A stretch of DNA of 64,000 bases from Laspinema sp. D2d (GTDB lineage: Bacteria; Cyanobacteriota; Cyanobacteriia; Cyanobacteriales; Laspinemataceae), in contig NZ_JAMXFC010000001.1 of assembly GCF_025370755.1 (NCBI RefSeq), positions 248,001 to 312,000 on the forward strand. Direction: 5' to 3'. Within the stretch, counting starts at the first letter, position 1, and the number at the start of each line of letters is the position of its first letter. Below the pieces are notes generated by a model, which was not told the origin of the DNA, searched no databases, and saw only the letters and a program-made list of their open reading frames with translations. Shown in pieces: positions 44,368-53,551 of the stretch. Made by a program: the position numbers and the translations under genes.

Positions 44368-44490
44368 AGCCAGTTTTTTGCCTTGCACTAAAAAATGATC
44401 TTCACCAAAATATATCAAGATTGGGTACGGTGATCGAGGGGTAATGATTCTCTCCCCTCTATGCGATCGCCCCAAAGTCTATATCCCCGG

Positions 44491-45339
44491 TTAAACTTCC
44501 ATCCGGCGAAAAAAGGGAATAAGGGCCTGGGTAACTTCTTCGGACCAATGTTCTTGGGGATAATGTCCGGCTTCTGCCAATTTCACCAATTCGGCATTAT
44601 TAATCGAACCGGCGAAAGTTTCTCCTTGAGTTAGGGGCAACCAAGGATCCTGAACCCCCCACAAAATCAGGGTAGGTTTGTCCCACTGGGGAAACCCTTC
44701 AGCAATTTCTGCCATTGCCTGCTTCAGCTTGAGATTGCGGATCGTCCATAGCAGCGATCGCCCTGCGGCAGAACTTTTCAGAAACGGGCGACGGTAGATA
44801 TCCAAATCTGCGTCAGAGATGGTATATTTGCTTCCCGCTTCCAAGGTGCGATCGACCAGCAAGGGGTCTTGAGTCATCATTTCCCCCATCAACGGCAACC
44901 CAAGTTGCTGCATCTTCCAAGGCAGTTGGGAATCCGGTGTTACCGGCGCATTAAGCACCGCTAACCGCAGGACTTTATCCGGATGTCTCAGGGCAAATTG
45001 TAACCCCACAGACCCTAAAAATCCTTGGACAACTAGATAGCAGCGATCGATTTCCAGCGTGGTCAGAAAATTATCGAGGGCAGCAACAAAGGCATCGGGA
45101 GTATAGGCAAATTTGCTCTTTTCCGGTTTCCCTGACAACCCAAACCCAATCCAGTCCGGGGCCACTGAACGAAATCCTTCCTTAGCGAGCCCAGGCATGA
45201 CTTCCGTCCAGCAAAAGCTTAGGGAGGGCAACCCATGCAGCAAGACCACCGGGGGTTTGTCTGTTTCTTTTGCAGGCTGTTGCTCCAGATAATACCATTC
45301 CACGCCAGCGACTTCGATGCGCTTTTCTTCTAGTCCCAC
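44491..45339 (-). CDS. Alpha/beta hydrolase-fold protein lacking the usual nucleophile
   Basis: A 282-residue protein related to haloalkane-dehalogenase-like hydrolases (LHGLPSLSFCWTEVMPGL near 30, APDWIGFGLSGKP near 58). The acid (GVQDPWLP near 226) and the His (EAGHYPQEH near 254) are present, but the nucleophile elbow reads VVQGFLGSVG near 105, without Ser, Asp or Cys at the central position. It may be catalytically silent or use a different mechanism. It starts with GTG at 45339 just after AGGA. The downstream gene on the same strand is psbQ after about 120 bases. Confidence 0.83.
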   Translation of the reverse strand: MGLEEKRIEVAGVEWYYLEQQPAKETDKPPVVLLHGLPSLSFCWTEVMPGLAKEGFRSVAPDWIGFGLSGKPEKSKFAYTPDAFVAALDNFLTTLEIDRCYLVVQGFLGSVGLQFALRHPDKVLRLAVLNAPVTPDSQLPWKMQQLGLPLMGEMMTQDPLLVDRTLEAGSKYTISDADLDIYRRPFLKSSAAGRSLLWTIRNLKLKQAMAEIAEGFPQWDKPTLILWGVQDPWLPLTQGETFAGSINNAELVKLAEAGHYPQEHWSEEVTQALIPFFRRMEV

Positions 45340-45494
45340 AATCCTATTTTCTCAACCTGAATGAATGTTATGAGTTTACTCCCCCAGGGACAAGGCAGCA
45401 AGGGTTCTCCCGATTGCCAAAAATCACTCTAACTGAGGCTAGATTACCCGGTTATCGGTCCGAACCCATTCCTATCTCAATCCAGCGATCGCCT

Positions 45495-45947
45495 TTACAC
45501 CAGGTTCAATTCTTTTAAAGCCGGTAAAAAGTTAGCATTTTCGTGACTGGACCGACTTAATTTAATTAAGGCAAACCGCTCGATCGGTTCTAAATTCGCC
45601 CATTGTTCTAATGTTAAAGTCATTTCAAATTGTTGGGCTTTATCTTGCACCCCCTGCGGTATCTCTCCCGCATTCATCCAAGGGGGGTTATCCTCTACGG
45701 CTAAATCTTTAGCCGATTCCCCAGTCCGGTCTAAAACTAACCCCTGCAAAAATTGGCGATATTGGGTAATTTCGTCTGGACTCTGACAAGGATTCTGAAT
45801 CAGAGATTCTCGATCCTCTTTGTTAAACCGATTCCATTGATCCAGTTTAAGTTTAATCCCACAAGTATCTAATTTTAATCTAACTTGCATGGGAATGCAA
45901 TGGAGAGATTCAACAAAATCCGCTTCAAATTTAAAAAACCGAGTCAT
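45495..45947 (-). CDS. Nitrate-reductase-associated protein
   Basis: A 150-residue soluble protein of the Nitr_red_assoc family. The N terminus FFKFEADFVESLHCIPMQVR is nearly invariant in the family and GIKLKLDQWNRF follows near 30; the C terminus SSHENANFLPALKELNLV is also typical. In cyanobacteria such genes lie near nitrate assimilation genes; its biochemical role is unknown. No narB, nrt or nir gene is in this window. A MITE sits about 50 bases upstream. Confidence 0.85.
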   Translation of the reverse strand: MTRFFKFEADFVESLHCIPMQVRLKLDTCGIKLKLDQWNRFNKEDRESLIQNPCQSPDEITQYRQFLQGLVLDRTGESAKDLAVEDNPPWMNAGEIPQGVQDKAQQFEMTLTLEQWANLEPIERFALIKLSRSSHENANFLPALKELNLV

Positions 45948-45998
45948 AAGCCTTACCTTGGGTATCTCTGAGTAATTTGTTGGGTCTTATAAAATGTA

Positions 45999-46102
45999 TA
46001 TAGCAATCCTAAATGATTTGTGACATCTGTCTTCTCCCCTCTCCCGTTCTGGGAGAGGGGTTGGGGGTGAGGGTCTTCCACAACGGATTTAGGACTGCTA
46101 TA
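45999..46102. repeat. MITE with 24-bp terminal inverted repeats
   Basis: The ends are TATAGCAATCCTAAATG... and its near-exact complement ...TTTAGGACTGCTATA, 24 bp with four mismatches, total length 104 bp. The centre contains the palindrome CCCCTCTCCCGTTCTGGGAGAGGGG region. No coding capacity. Elements of this sort are spread by transposases acting in trans. Confidence 0.8.
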
Positions 46103-46248
46103 GCGCGTCTCAATATAGGTTAAAAAACGGGTTTCTTGAAAAAATGACTGTTATTAGCAACAAATCTAGGCCAAAAACCCGTTTTTTTGTCCCTTGGACC
46201 TATCTGAATTGTCCCAGATTTTCTGTGGATTGGGGATTGTTTTAATCT

Positions 46249-46380
46249 AATACAAAATCCAGTTGTTAAAAGTCAATTTTCTTTCTTAGTCCGCCTGCGC
46301 GGGCTACCCTTCGGGAAGCCGAGTAAAGCGTCTACGTCCTATGCGCCTCCACCTTTGAGGGTGCGGGTTTTTATAAACTA
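46249..46380. repeat. Dispersed repeat copy 2
   Basis: Begins with AATCCAGTTGTTAAAAGTC and ends GTGCGGGTTTTTATAAACTA, with a central GCGCGGGCTACCCTTCGGGAAGCC palindrome. Related copies lie at 31156-31258 and, shortened, 58783-58818. Confidence 0.55.
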
Positions 46381-46399
46381 ACGCTTTCCGGTTGCCTCT

Positions 46400-46431
46400 A
46401 AAAAAAAGGGGGCATTTGCCCCCTTTTTTTT
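46400..46431 (-). terminator. petC-petA operon terminator
   Basis: A perfect symmetric terminator: eight As, stem GGGGGCA/TGCCCCC with a two-base loop, eight Ts. It is bidirectional by symmetry and begins 20 bases past the petA stop. Confidence 0.92.
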
Positions 46432-46451
46432 CAAGTAACTCGCAACAGAAC

Positions 46452-47441
46452 TTAGAAGTTCATTTCGGCTGCTTGTACTTTTTCGACCTGCTTTTTCTTC
46501 AGGACGAGCATAATTTGAGACAGAGTAACGATCGCAAAGAAAGCCAGCAATCCTTTAATCCGACCGGAACTTTGTAGGACAATTTCTCCATCCACCTGAC
46601 CGAACCCACCGACATTGGGGTTATTGGTCAGCAATTGAGCTGCAGTCACTTCGTCACCTTCCGAGACGATTAACTCAGGACCGGCGGGAATGCTATCAAC
46701 CACGGTCGATCCATCAGCAGTTTGAATGGTGACTTCATAACCGCCGCCTTCAACTTTGGCAATTTGGGAAATAGTGCCAGCAGCCGAAGCATTGAAGACT
46801 GTATTATTGCTCTTATCCCCAGTTGGATATACCTGTCCACGTCCCCGGTTACCCCCGACATGAACGGGGTATTTACCATAATGGATCTTTTTATCGGTTT
46901 CCGGATTCGGAGAGAGGACTGGGAAGACAATTTCTTGATATTGTTCGCCGGGTAAGGGGCCAACAATTAACACATTATCCTGACCTTCCGCATAGGGTTG
47001 GAAGTAAAGACCCCCGATTTTTTCCTGCATTTCTTCAGGAATGCGATCGGCCGGTGCAATTTTGAACCCTTCGGGCAACATGATCACAGCGCCGACATTC
47101 AGCGGTCCGCGATCGCCACTGCCGACCACCTGTTGCACACTGGTATCATAAGGAATTTTTACCACAGCTTCAAACACCGTATCCGGTAGAACCGCTTGAG
47201 GCAATTCCACCTGAGTGGGTTTTTGGGCGAGATGGCAGTTGGCGCAAACAATCCGACCCGTTGCTTCGCGGGGGGTTTCTGGAGCTGTTTGTTGCGCCCA
47301 AAAGGGGTAAGCGGCTGCTGACTGAGGTACGGCGATGTCAGAAGCAAGGAAAAGGGCGAGAGTTGCCACAGCCAACAGCACGCCTTTGGCTAAAGTCCGT
47401 CCACTCTGCCGCAGGATCCGCGACAAGGAAGTATGTTTCAT
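46452..47441 (-). CDS. petA: Cytochrome f of the cytochrome b6f complex
   Basis: A 329-residue precursor. The signal peptide ends in [11 protein letters not shown], so the mature protein starts with the Tyr that is the N-terminal heme ligand; the c-type heme site is VCANCH near residue 65. The lumenal domain is followed by a C-terminal membrane helix (about 295-315, [18 protein letters not shown]) and a short stromal tail [15 protein letters not shown]. It carries electrons from the Rieske protein to plastocyanin or cytochrome c6. The start is ATG 47441 ([12 protein letters not shown]); longer frames lack a signal at the end. It follows petC by 86 bases in the classical petCA operon. Confidence 0.97.
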   Translation of the reverse strand: MKHTSLSRILRQSGRTLAKGVLLAVATLALFLASDIAVPQSAAAYPFWAQQTAPETPREATGRIVCANCHLAQKPTQVELPQAVLPDTVFEAVVKIPYDTSVQQVVGSGDRGPLNVGAVIMLPEGFKIAPADRIPEEMQEKIGGLYFQPYAEGQDNVLIVGPLPGEQYQEIVFPVLSPNPETDKKIHYGKYPVHVGGNRGRGQVYPTGDKSNNTVFNASAAGTISQIAKVEGGGYEVTIQTADGSTVVDSIPAGPELIVSEGDEVTAAQLLTNNPNVGGFGQVDGEIVLQSSGRIKGLLAFFAIVTLSQIMLVLKKKQVEKVQAAEMNF

Positions 47442-47527
47442 CGGGAAAGAGAAGAGGTAAGCTAAACAGTCAAACAATGAGAATTTGAAATATATTGCAT
47501 TCAGCAGCGTTTGGTCGGCCAAAGCGC

Positions 47528-48067
47528 TTAGGACCACCAGGGGTTTTCCCCAGTGCGGAAGTCAGTTTCGGTCCAAGGCGTAAAGATGACTTTATCATCG
47601 ACCTCGGTGGCATGAGCCAACGCCAGGGACAAGGGCGCAGGGCCGCGAACCACTTTACCCTCACTGTTGTACTGGGAACCGTGGCAAGGGCACATAAATT
47701 TGTTTTCGCTGGCGTTCCAGGGTACGACGCAGCCGAGGTGAGTGCAAACGGCGTTGATCCCGTATTCAGTCAGGGTTTTGTCTTGATCCACCACCAGGTA
47801 AGTGGGGTCACCTTTGAGCCCTTGTGCCAAAACGCGATCGCCCGCGTTGTGACTCCCTAAAAACTGGCTAACGCTGACGTCATTGCCCAGGGCATCTTTA
47901 GCCGTAACGCCACCCCCTGCCGCACCACTAGACGGCGGGATAAAATACTTGACAACGGGATACAAGGCTCCCAGTGCCGTCCCCGTGACGGCACCGAAAG
48001 TCAGTAAGTTCATAAATTGGCGACGCCCCATGCTGGGGACGTCAGGATTTCCAGAAGCTTGAGCCAT
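47528..48067 (-). CDS. petC: Rieske iron-sulfur protein of the cytochrome b6f complex
   Basis: A 179-residue protein. One N-terminal membrane helix (about 22-42) is preceded by SMGRRQFMN, a twin-arginine-like motif; the Rieske cluster is bound by CTHLGC near 107 and CPCHGS near 126. It oxidises plastoquinol and passes electrons to cytochrome f. First gene of the petC-petA operon. The Tat translocase subunit gene tatC lies about 3 kb away. Confidence 0.97.
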   Translation of the reverse strand: MAQASGNPDVPSMGRRQFMNLLTFGAVTGTALGALYPVVKYFIPPSSGAAGGGVTAKDALGNDVSVSQFLGSHNAGDRVLAQGLKGDPTYLVVDQDKTLTEYGINAVCTHLGCVVPWNASENKFMCPCHGSQYNSEGKVVRGPAPLSLALAHATEVDDKVIFTPWTETDFRTGENPWWS

Positions 48068-48328
48068 GACCTATCTTGCTACGTCTGTGTTAAGTTGTAT
48101 GTCTTAGCCTCTCATCTAAGGGCTAAAATTGGCGAACCCTAGTTTAAACAATTCCTCATATCGAGTCTGTCACTACCGGGTTAGGCAGGGACAATCCCCA
48201 GGGAAATGCTGAATCTCCAGCCTTTCTCAACAGATTATTACATTCTTTGACACTTCGATCGCATTTTTGCATTTCGCTGTCAATTTTTGTAACAAACTGT
48301 AAAGATTCAGATTTTACGGACTCTCTCT
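48068..48328. promoter_or_regulatory. Divergent petC / DUF3067 promoter region
   Basis: A 261-base spacer between divergent genes, which must contain both promoters. It is AT-rich near 48220-48310. No operator or -10/-35 pair can be assigned with confidence from sequence alone. Confidence 0.4.
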
Positions 48329-48646
48329 ATGACCGGACAGGACTTACACCACCTCTTGCTTTCTAAGTGGGGCCGCTCTTACGATATCCAAGTGCGGCGC
48401 ACTCAGGGGAAAATTTTTCTCCTGATTATGTGGAAATACCTCGAACAAGCCTCTTTCCCCATGAATGAGGCGGAATACCTGGCTCATTTGGATGTGGTTG
48501 CCAGTTATCTCAATGCCTGGGGTGGCATCGAACAGGTGCAACATTACCTTGCAACTACCCGCGAACGTCCCCGCTTGGGAAAGGCCGTTAGCATTCCGAT
48601 TGATTTGGGCGATCGCGCTTCAGAATGGATGCTGGAAAATTTCTAA
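48329..48646 (+). CDS. DUF3067 family protein
   Basis: A 105-residue soluble protein with GQDLHHLLLSKWGRSYDIQV at the start and a helical middle (WKYLEQASFPMNEAEYLAHL). It belongs to a family found in cyanobacteria and plastid-bearing organisms, of unknown function, often next to petC. The divergent arrangement with petC here fits that pattern and suggests a link to photosynthesis. Confidence 0.82.
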   Translation: MTGQDLHHLLLSKWGRSYDIQVRRTQGKIFLLIMWKYLEQASFPMNEAEYLAHLDVVASYLNAWGGIEQVQHYLATTRERPRLGKAVSIPIDLGDRASEWMLENF

Positions 48647-48941
48647 ATTGCCAATTGTGCACCGCACCTCATCTCCTTAACTTCTCCCTGAGTCTTGAGC
48701 GCTTTTCTAATGCTTGACTGGGGCGATGGTGAGACTCATTCCTGAACCTCTGAACAAATTGACAACTTGCAATATCCTGAAATACATACTGTAGAGAGGA
48801 GTAAAGGTCCCGTGGTCAGGGATCAACGACTGACCTAATGAATTGAGCTTACACACTCTATCTTGAATATTGAGTTAAGAAACTCCAGTCTGACGTCACA
48901 TTTAACCCACCAACCGAACAGACTTAACAGAGGAAATCATC
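48647..48941. other. Spacer between DUF3067 and a kinase gene
   Basis: About 295 bases between converging stops without a gene or a clear hairpin terminator. Confidence 0.35.
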
Positions 48942-50129
48942 TCAAGCGCTGATCGAGTGGTAATCATCAATTTGACTAGAAAGCCCCAGTAGTTTTGGGA
49001 GGGTTACTGTAAATGTTGTCCCCTCTCCCACGGTACTTTCTACCCAAATTTTACCCCCGAGTAAATCAACAGAGCGCTTCACAATTGCCAATCCCAAACC
49101 GCTTCCGGCATTAGCTGCGACATTTTTCGCCCGATGAAACAGGGTAAACAAATTTGCACGGTCCTCTGGGGGAATCCCGATTCCCCGGTCTTTGATTCTG
49201 AAAATGATTTCCCCTTCGGCAAAGGTAAAATCACAATAAATAGAACTTCCCTGGGGAGAATATTTTACCGCATTCACCAGCAAATTTAAAATAATTTGGC
49301 GGAGTAAGGTGGGATCAGTCATCAGTGCTTCAGAATCTCCCGTCGTGGTCAAAATCATCCGATGAGTCACATCGGTTAATTTTTCTACATCCTGCCAGAC
49401 ATCTTCACATAAACTCGCAAAATAAACCGGAACTGATTGAAGATGTAATCCGCCACATTCCGCCTTTCCTAATGTCAGGAATCCTTCGATAAGATTGCTG
49501 GTATGTTTAACGGTTTCATCAATTTTTTGAAAATACTTGAGGCGTTGCTCAGGTGTCATTTTTTGACTGTGGAGTTTGAGCAAATCATTCGCTGCTGCAA
49601 TCACCGTTAAAGAACCGCGTAATTCATGAGATAGCATCGACACAAAGTTGGGCGTGATAGGAGTTCGTAAGTTTTCCGGTTCCGAATCTGCTGGAACACT
49701 TAAGCGATCGCTCCGGGGTTCCTCCATTGGTTCAACGATCCCTTGATAACCAATCACCTGACCTGTGCGATCGCGCATAATCCGAATCGTATCTCTTACC
49801 CAGGCAATACTTCCATCTTGACGATAAACCCGAGATTCAAAATTTTCCACATCTCGCTGAGTGCGTAACACTTGCATTAATTGTTCATACCGTCTCTGTT
49901 CCACATACAGTTGATTCCCCATATTTTTGATGCTCGCCATCAGTTCTGCTCCCGACTCATACCCATAGATGCGAGCTAAAGTTCGATTAGCCCTTAAATA
50001 GCTACCCGTCGGGGTAATCTGAAAAATTCCAACCGCAGCGGTATCCAGAAAACTGGAATACTTGAGAACGATTGGCTGGAGATTGAGACTTGGAGAATCG
50101 GGCAAGTCGAACGCAAGAATTTTCATCAT
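48942..50129 (-). CDS. PAS-domain sensor histidine kinase
   Basis: A 395-residue soluble kinase: one PAS domain (about 25-145; TAAVGIFQITPTGSYLRANR, then VRDTIRIMRDRTGQVIGYQG), HisKA with FVSMLSHELRGSLTVIAAAN near 165 and HATPase_c with DRGIGIPPEDRANLFTLFHR and GSGLGLAIVKRSVDLLGG. No transmembrane helix, receiver or GAF. ATG 50129 was chosen as the first of a MM pair close to the PAS domain. The input is unknown and no cognate regulator is adjacent. Confidence 0.87.
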   Translation of the reverse strand: MMKILAFDLPDSPSLNLQPIVLKYSSFLDTAAVGIFQITPTGSYLRANRTLARIYGYESGAELMASIKNMGNQLYVEQRRYEQLMQVLRTQRDVENFESRVYRQDGSIAWVRDTIRIMRDRTGQVIGYQGIVEPMEEPRSDRLSVPADSEPENLRTPITPNFVSMLSHELRGSLTVIAAANDLLKLHSQKMTPEQRLKYFQKIDETVKHTSNLIEGFLTLGKAECGGLHLQSVPVYFASLCEDVWQDVEKLTDVTHRMILTTTGDSEALMTDPTLLRQIILNLLVNAVKYSPQGSSIYCDFTFAEGEIIFRIKDRGIGIPPEDRANLFTLFHRAKNVAANAGSGLGLAIVKRSVDLLGGKIWVESTVGEGTTFTVTLPKLLGLSSQIDDYHSISA

Positions 50130-50922
50130 GATAGGTGAAAGCTTTGGTATAAAACGATACGCAGCTCTATTTTTAGGGGTCGGCAATCCAATGTCGAACA
50201 CCACCTGAATTAATCAAAAACAAATGCGATGGTTAGCGTCCGTGCTGAGTAAGTTTCCATCCGAGTGGGAGTATTCTATCAGCGATCGGAGATTTCGCAT
50301 CGTATTCAGCATTACAAACTCTTAAATTGATCATCAAAAAAATTGATGGAAATCACACTTACTAGATCAACCTCCAGAAATCATAAATCGCACTAAGGGG
50401 TTTCATGCTGAGGTTAACATCAGTTGACTACTGTCATAACTCACAACCGCCCCATTTGGCAAGCACTTGGACCGATTACAGCGAGGGTTCACTTTATTTG
50501 TGCCATCCGGGGAATGACCACAATCCTGATTGAGAAAGAGTTAGAAAATTTCAAATCTCCACTTTAAAATTTCTACTTTAACCTTGTTGCTACGATGGGG
50601 CCAGCATAGGGAGCGCTATTTTTGCCGTTGCACTTTATCTCAGCCCCTCTGAAAGCCAGAATCCGGACTGAGCAAGAGTTGTAAAATCTTCACTCTCAAC
50701 TTTCAACTCTAAAATTTTATCGAAAATTGAGATCACAGAGGGGACATTTATTTTGCCCTTGCACTCGATCCCCGATCGCTCTGATGGCGAGAATCCTCAC
50801 CTCTAAAGGGTTTGTCATACTAAACGCTCACCTTAAAAATTGTATGACAGATAGCACAAGCGCGATCGCCTTCAGGACCCCTCTGCCCACTGGCGATCGC
50901 GCAAGAACTTAACCCAAACCGC
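50130..50922. repeat. Spacer with degenerate ~130-140 bp tandem repeats
   Basis: About 790 bases. Within 50484-50810 the sequence repeats imperfectly two to three times with a spacing of about 130-140 bases: compare CACAATCCTGATTGAG near 50519, CAGAATCCGGACTGAG near 50657 and GAGAATCCTCACC near 50789, each preceded by a TTTATTTTGCCnTTGCACT-like stretch. At 50860-50902 two HIP1-containing arms form an 11-bp stem (GCGCGATCGCC / GGCGATCGCGC) just past the tatC stop. No gene is supported. Confidence 0.6.
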
Positions 50923-51729
50923 TTATTTGCCCATTGCCTTCACTAATCCCACTCCTCCAAAATATAGGGTGAGGACTGCACCGGCAAATAAACTTTGAGT
51001 CAGGGGATCAGTCGAGGGGGTTAAAATCGCCCCTAAAATGGCAGCACCCAACACCACATAGCGCCAACCTGCCAACATTTTTGTAGAAGAGACAATACCC
51101 AGCAGACCCAGCAGCGCCTGGATCACCGGGATCTGAAACGCTAATCCGGTGCTAAATAATAGCAGCAGCACAAACTCAAAATAGCGATCAATGGACCACA
51201 TTTGCTCCACCACCCCGGCCCCATAGCTCACGAAGAAATTGAGGGCCGCAGGAATCAAAGCGATATAAGCAAAGACTAGACCCACACTAAACAGCAGGGT
51301 TGATCCCAGAACAATCGGACCAATAATCCGACGTTCCCGCAGGGACAGTCCCGGGAGGACAAACTGGATAATTTGGTAGAGCACAAAAGGACTGGCGACG
51401 ACTAATCCGCTATAACCCGCCACCTTCACGGAGACAAAGAAAAATTCTCCCGGTGCCAATTGCAGAAATTTGGCTCCTTGTGCTGGGACCTCTAATAAAT
51501 GGACGATCGGTTTGACAAAAATGAAGCACCCAACCATCCCGGATACTACACCAATCAGGGAATAGAAGATTCGCATCCGCAGTTCTTCGAGGTGATCAAA
51601 GATGGACATCTCCACCTCGTCCGGGAACTCATTGAGAGGTTCATCCTCAGTGGGTTTAAGGTTACCGGGGTTATAAAGTTGCGGGGGGTCTTGCTGGGTC
51701 ACGGTCTCCAGGTCTGAACTTGGGGTCAT
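50923..51729 (-). CDS. tatC: Twin-arginine translocase subunit TatC
   Basis: A 268-residue membrane protein with six hydrophobic segments and the family motif [19 protein letters not shown] near residue 42; the signature [13 protein letters not shown] and RRIIGP segments follow near 120-140. The N-terminal 40 residues are polar and cyanobacterium-specific. TatC recognises the twin-arginine signal of folded proteins, including the Rieske protein encoded at 47528. Confidence 0.94.
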   Translation of the reverse strand: MTPSSDLETVTQQDPPQLYNPGNLKPTEDEPLNEFPDEVEMSIFDHLEELRMRIFYSLIGVVSGMVGCFIFVKPIVHLLEVPAQGAKFLQLAPGEFFFVSVKVAGYSGLVVASPFVLYQIIQFVLPGLSLRERRIIGPIVLGSTLLFSVGLVFAYIALIPAALNFFVSYGAGVVEQMWSIDRYFEFVLLLLFSTGLAFQIPVIQALLGLLGIVSSTKMLAGWRYVVLGAAILGAILTPSTDPLTQSLFAGAVLTLYFGGVGLVKAMGK

Positions 51730-52583
51730 GAGTCAGTTGCGAGAGAGGTTTCGTTTTCTATTTTAGAGGGAAGCGTCCGGAGGTCGGCATCTTTTCCCCA
51801 CAGAGATCCCCCAACCTACAGAGATCCCCACTCGTTAAAAGGGGGCAAATGCCTTGGAGTGACTTGGTTTCCAAGGGATGAGCCCGCTAGAACTCTCAGC
51901 AGGATTGCATCGGCGATCGCATGGGATCAAAGGACAAAGGACTGGGTTTGAGGAATAGCTTTCCTGCGTTCTCAATGGTGGGTCTGGTTACAAATCCAGC
52001 GCATCTGGAGAAAGGACGATAGGTATTATTCGTGAGAATTTACCTATTGCCCTGCTGTCTGTCATCCAAAACTAAACCTAAGAACAGTGATTTACACAAA
52101 ATATAGTTACGCCTGAATACATAATATATCCAAGTTGCGGATCAGCCTAGGTTTCAAAAAATTGAATAGAATTTGGATTCAGGGTATATTGCCTTAAGAA
52201 AAAAACAGTTTTTTACCTAATATGTGGGGCAAAACAACATCAATTTTGCCCAAAACCTGGGGTTTTCAACGCTATACAGACGGCCTAGGCATTTCGCTAC
52301 TTTATTTTATCTCACCACCATAAAATAGAGCGCCCTATTGAGAATTACCCTCCCCCATTCAGAATCTTTTTAGCCCGAGAAGACGTCTAGGAAAAACAGG
52401 ACCCTTCTTTTATGAATTTGCACTCTTGTCTTTCATCTCTATTGACTCTGGAACTGCATCAGGGGTTATTGATTAACCCCGTGACCGATCGCCCAGGTGG
52501 AATGGGGGGACTTCAAGAATTGCCATGTCATAATTAGGGAAGGATTAAGGATTGACGTATAAAATGATGGGAGATCTTTAGCT
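51730..52583. other. Spacer between tatC and the COP23 gene
   Basis: About 855 bases without a supported gene, AT-rich near 52070-52240. It contains the promoter of the gene at 52584; GGGAG lies nine bases upstream of its ATG. Weak imperfect repeats (ACAGAGATCCCCC) occur near 51800-51830. Confidence 0.35.
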
Positions 52584-53369
52584 ATGTTTCACCCCAAATA
52601 TAAATCGCCCGTATCGAGTCCGATTGCAGCAATTCGAGGGATCAGTGCATCCCTGGGAGTAACCCTGCTGCTGGGTGCGAGTGGTGCAGTTTTAGCCCAG
52701 GAGTTGCCACCTCGGAATAACGTGCGAGTTCCACCCAATTCCCCAACGGAAACCGGGGATTCCAATCAGGGCGATACCCCTACGGCCAATAATGCACGGT
52801 TTACCTGTCAAGTCGTGGATGGACAGTACACCGTGATGTATTCCCCCCAAAGTCAACCGGGACAGGTTTATGAGTGGGCCAAACCCAGTACCTTGGGCGG
52901 GGGTTGGACCGAAGACCGACGCTGTAATGAAATTGCCCGTCGCTTAGAGTTTTACCGGGAAGATGGAATGCAAGAACTGGCGATCGGCTCAGAAAATGGG
53001 TATGACACCATCTGCGTAACCACCGAGAAAAATCCGACCTGTCAGATTGTCTTGACGGTCCCCCCGGGAGAGAACCCGCAACTGATTCGCGATCGCGTCT
53101 TTGAAAACTTGACCGTTGCTGATAGTGGTCGTCAAACCGAAGCCGTGAATGCCCTTGTGGATAACGGCCAAGGGGGGAACCTATTACAGACCCTAGAGGA
53201 TGTTTTCGGGATGCCCATTCCCGGCAGCGGGACCCCAAGTCAAGTCCGACCGGGCAGTATCGATTTACGGCCTTTCCTAGACCCAATGGATGGGGGGACC
53301 GGTGAGCAACTTACAGAAAACAGCAGCACCGGATCCAGTCATCAGCTCAACCCTGAGAATTTTCGCTAA
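52584..53369 (+). CDS. COP23 domain protein (secreted)
   Basis: A 261-residue exported protein. The signal peptide (about 15-38, ISASLGVTLLLGASGAVLAQ) is followed by a Pro/Asn-rich linker and a COP23 domain about 72-175 with FTCQVVDGQYTVMY, WTEDRRCNEIARRLEFYRED, GYDTICVT and CQIVLTVPP, four cysteines probably forming disulfides. The name comes from a circadian oscillating protein of a cyanobacterium; function unknown. The C-terminal 60 residues are low-complexity. Confidence 0.86.
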   Translation: MFHPKYKSPVSSPIAAIRGISASLGVTLLLGASGAVLAQELPPRNNVRVPPNSPTETGDSNQGDTPTANNARFTCQVVDGQYTVMYSPQSQPGQVYEWAKPSTLGGGWTEDRRCNEIARRLEFYREDGMQELAIGSENGYDTICVTTEKNPTCQIVLTVPPGENPQLIRDRVFENLTVADSGRQTEAVNALVDNGQGGNLLQTLEDVFGMPIPGSGTPSQVRPGSIDLRPFLDPMDGGTGEQLTENSSTGSSHQLNPENFR

Positions 53370-53551
53370 AACTGGGGGATGGGTTGAGGGAGAAACTTAA
53401 ACCCTGGAGGGTTTCTTCTCCCCCTCCTCCCCAATCTGTAGTCTGGTCTTCAGGGGAGGAGCAGGACAGAAACCCCGTTTCTAACCGATACTCTCCCAAC
53501 ATCCTAGAAACCCTATTTCTGACCCCCTGGATTTAATGCTGAACCAAAGCG

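Larger units (their letters stand above)
45948..46451. other. Repeat-rich spacer upstream of petA end
   Basis: About 500 bases between the nitrate-reductase-associated gene and the 3' end of petA. It contains a MITE at 45999-46102, an ACGGGTTTCTTG-type inverted repeat at about 46119-46195, a dispersed repeat copy at 46249-46380 and the petA terminator at 46400. Confidence 0.6.

Noticed and set aside
45960-45980. Possible NtcA site (GTA-N8-TAA) upstream of the nitrate-reductase-associated gene
   Set aside because: One mismatch to GTA-N8-TAC and too close to the start codon for an activator site.
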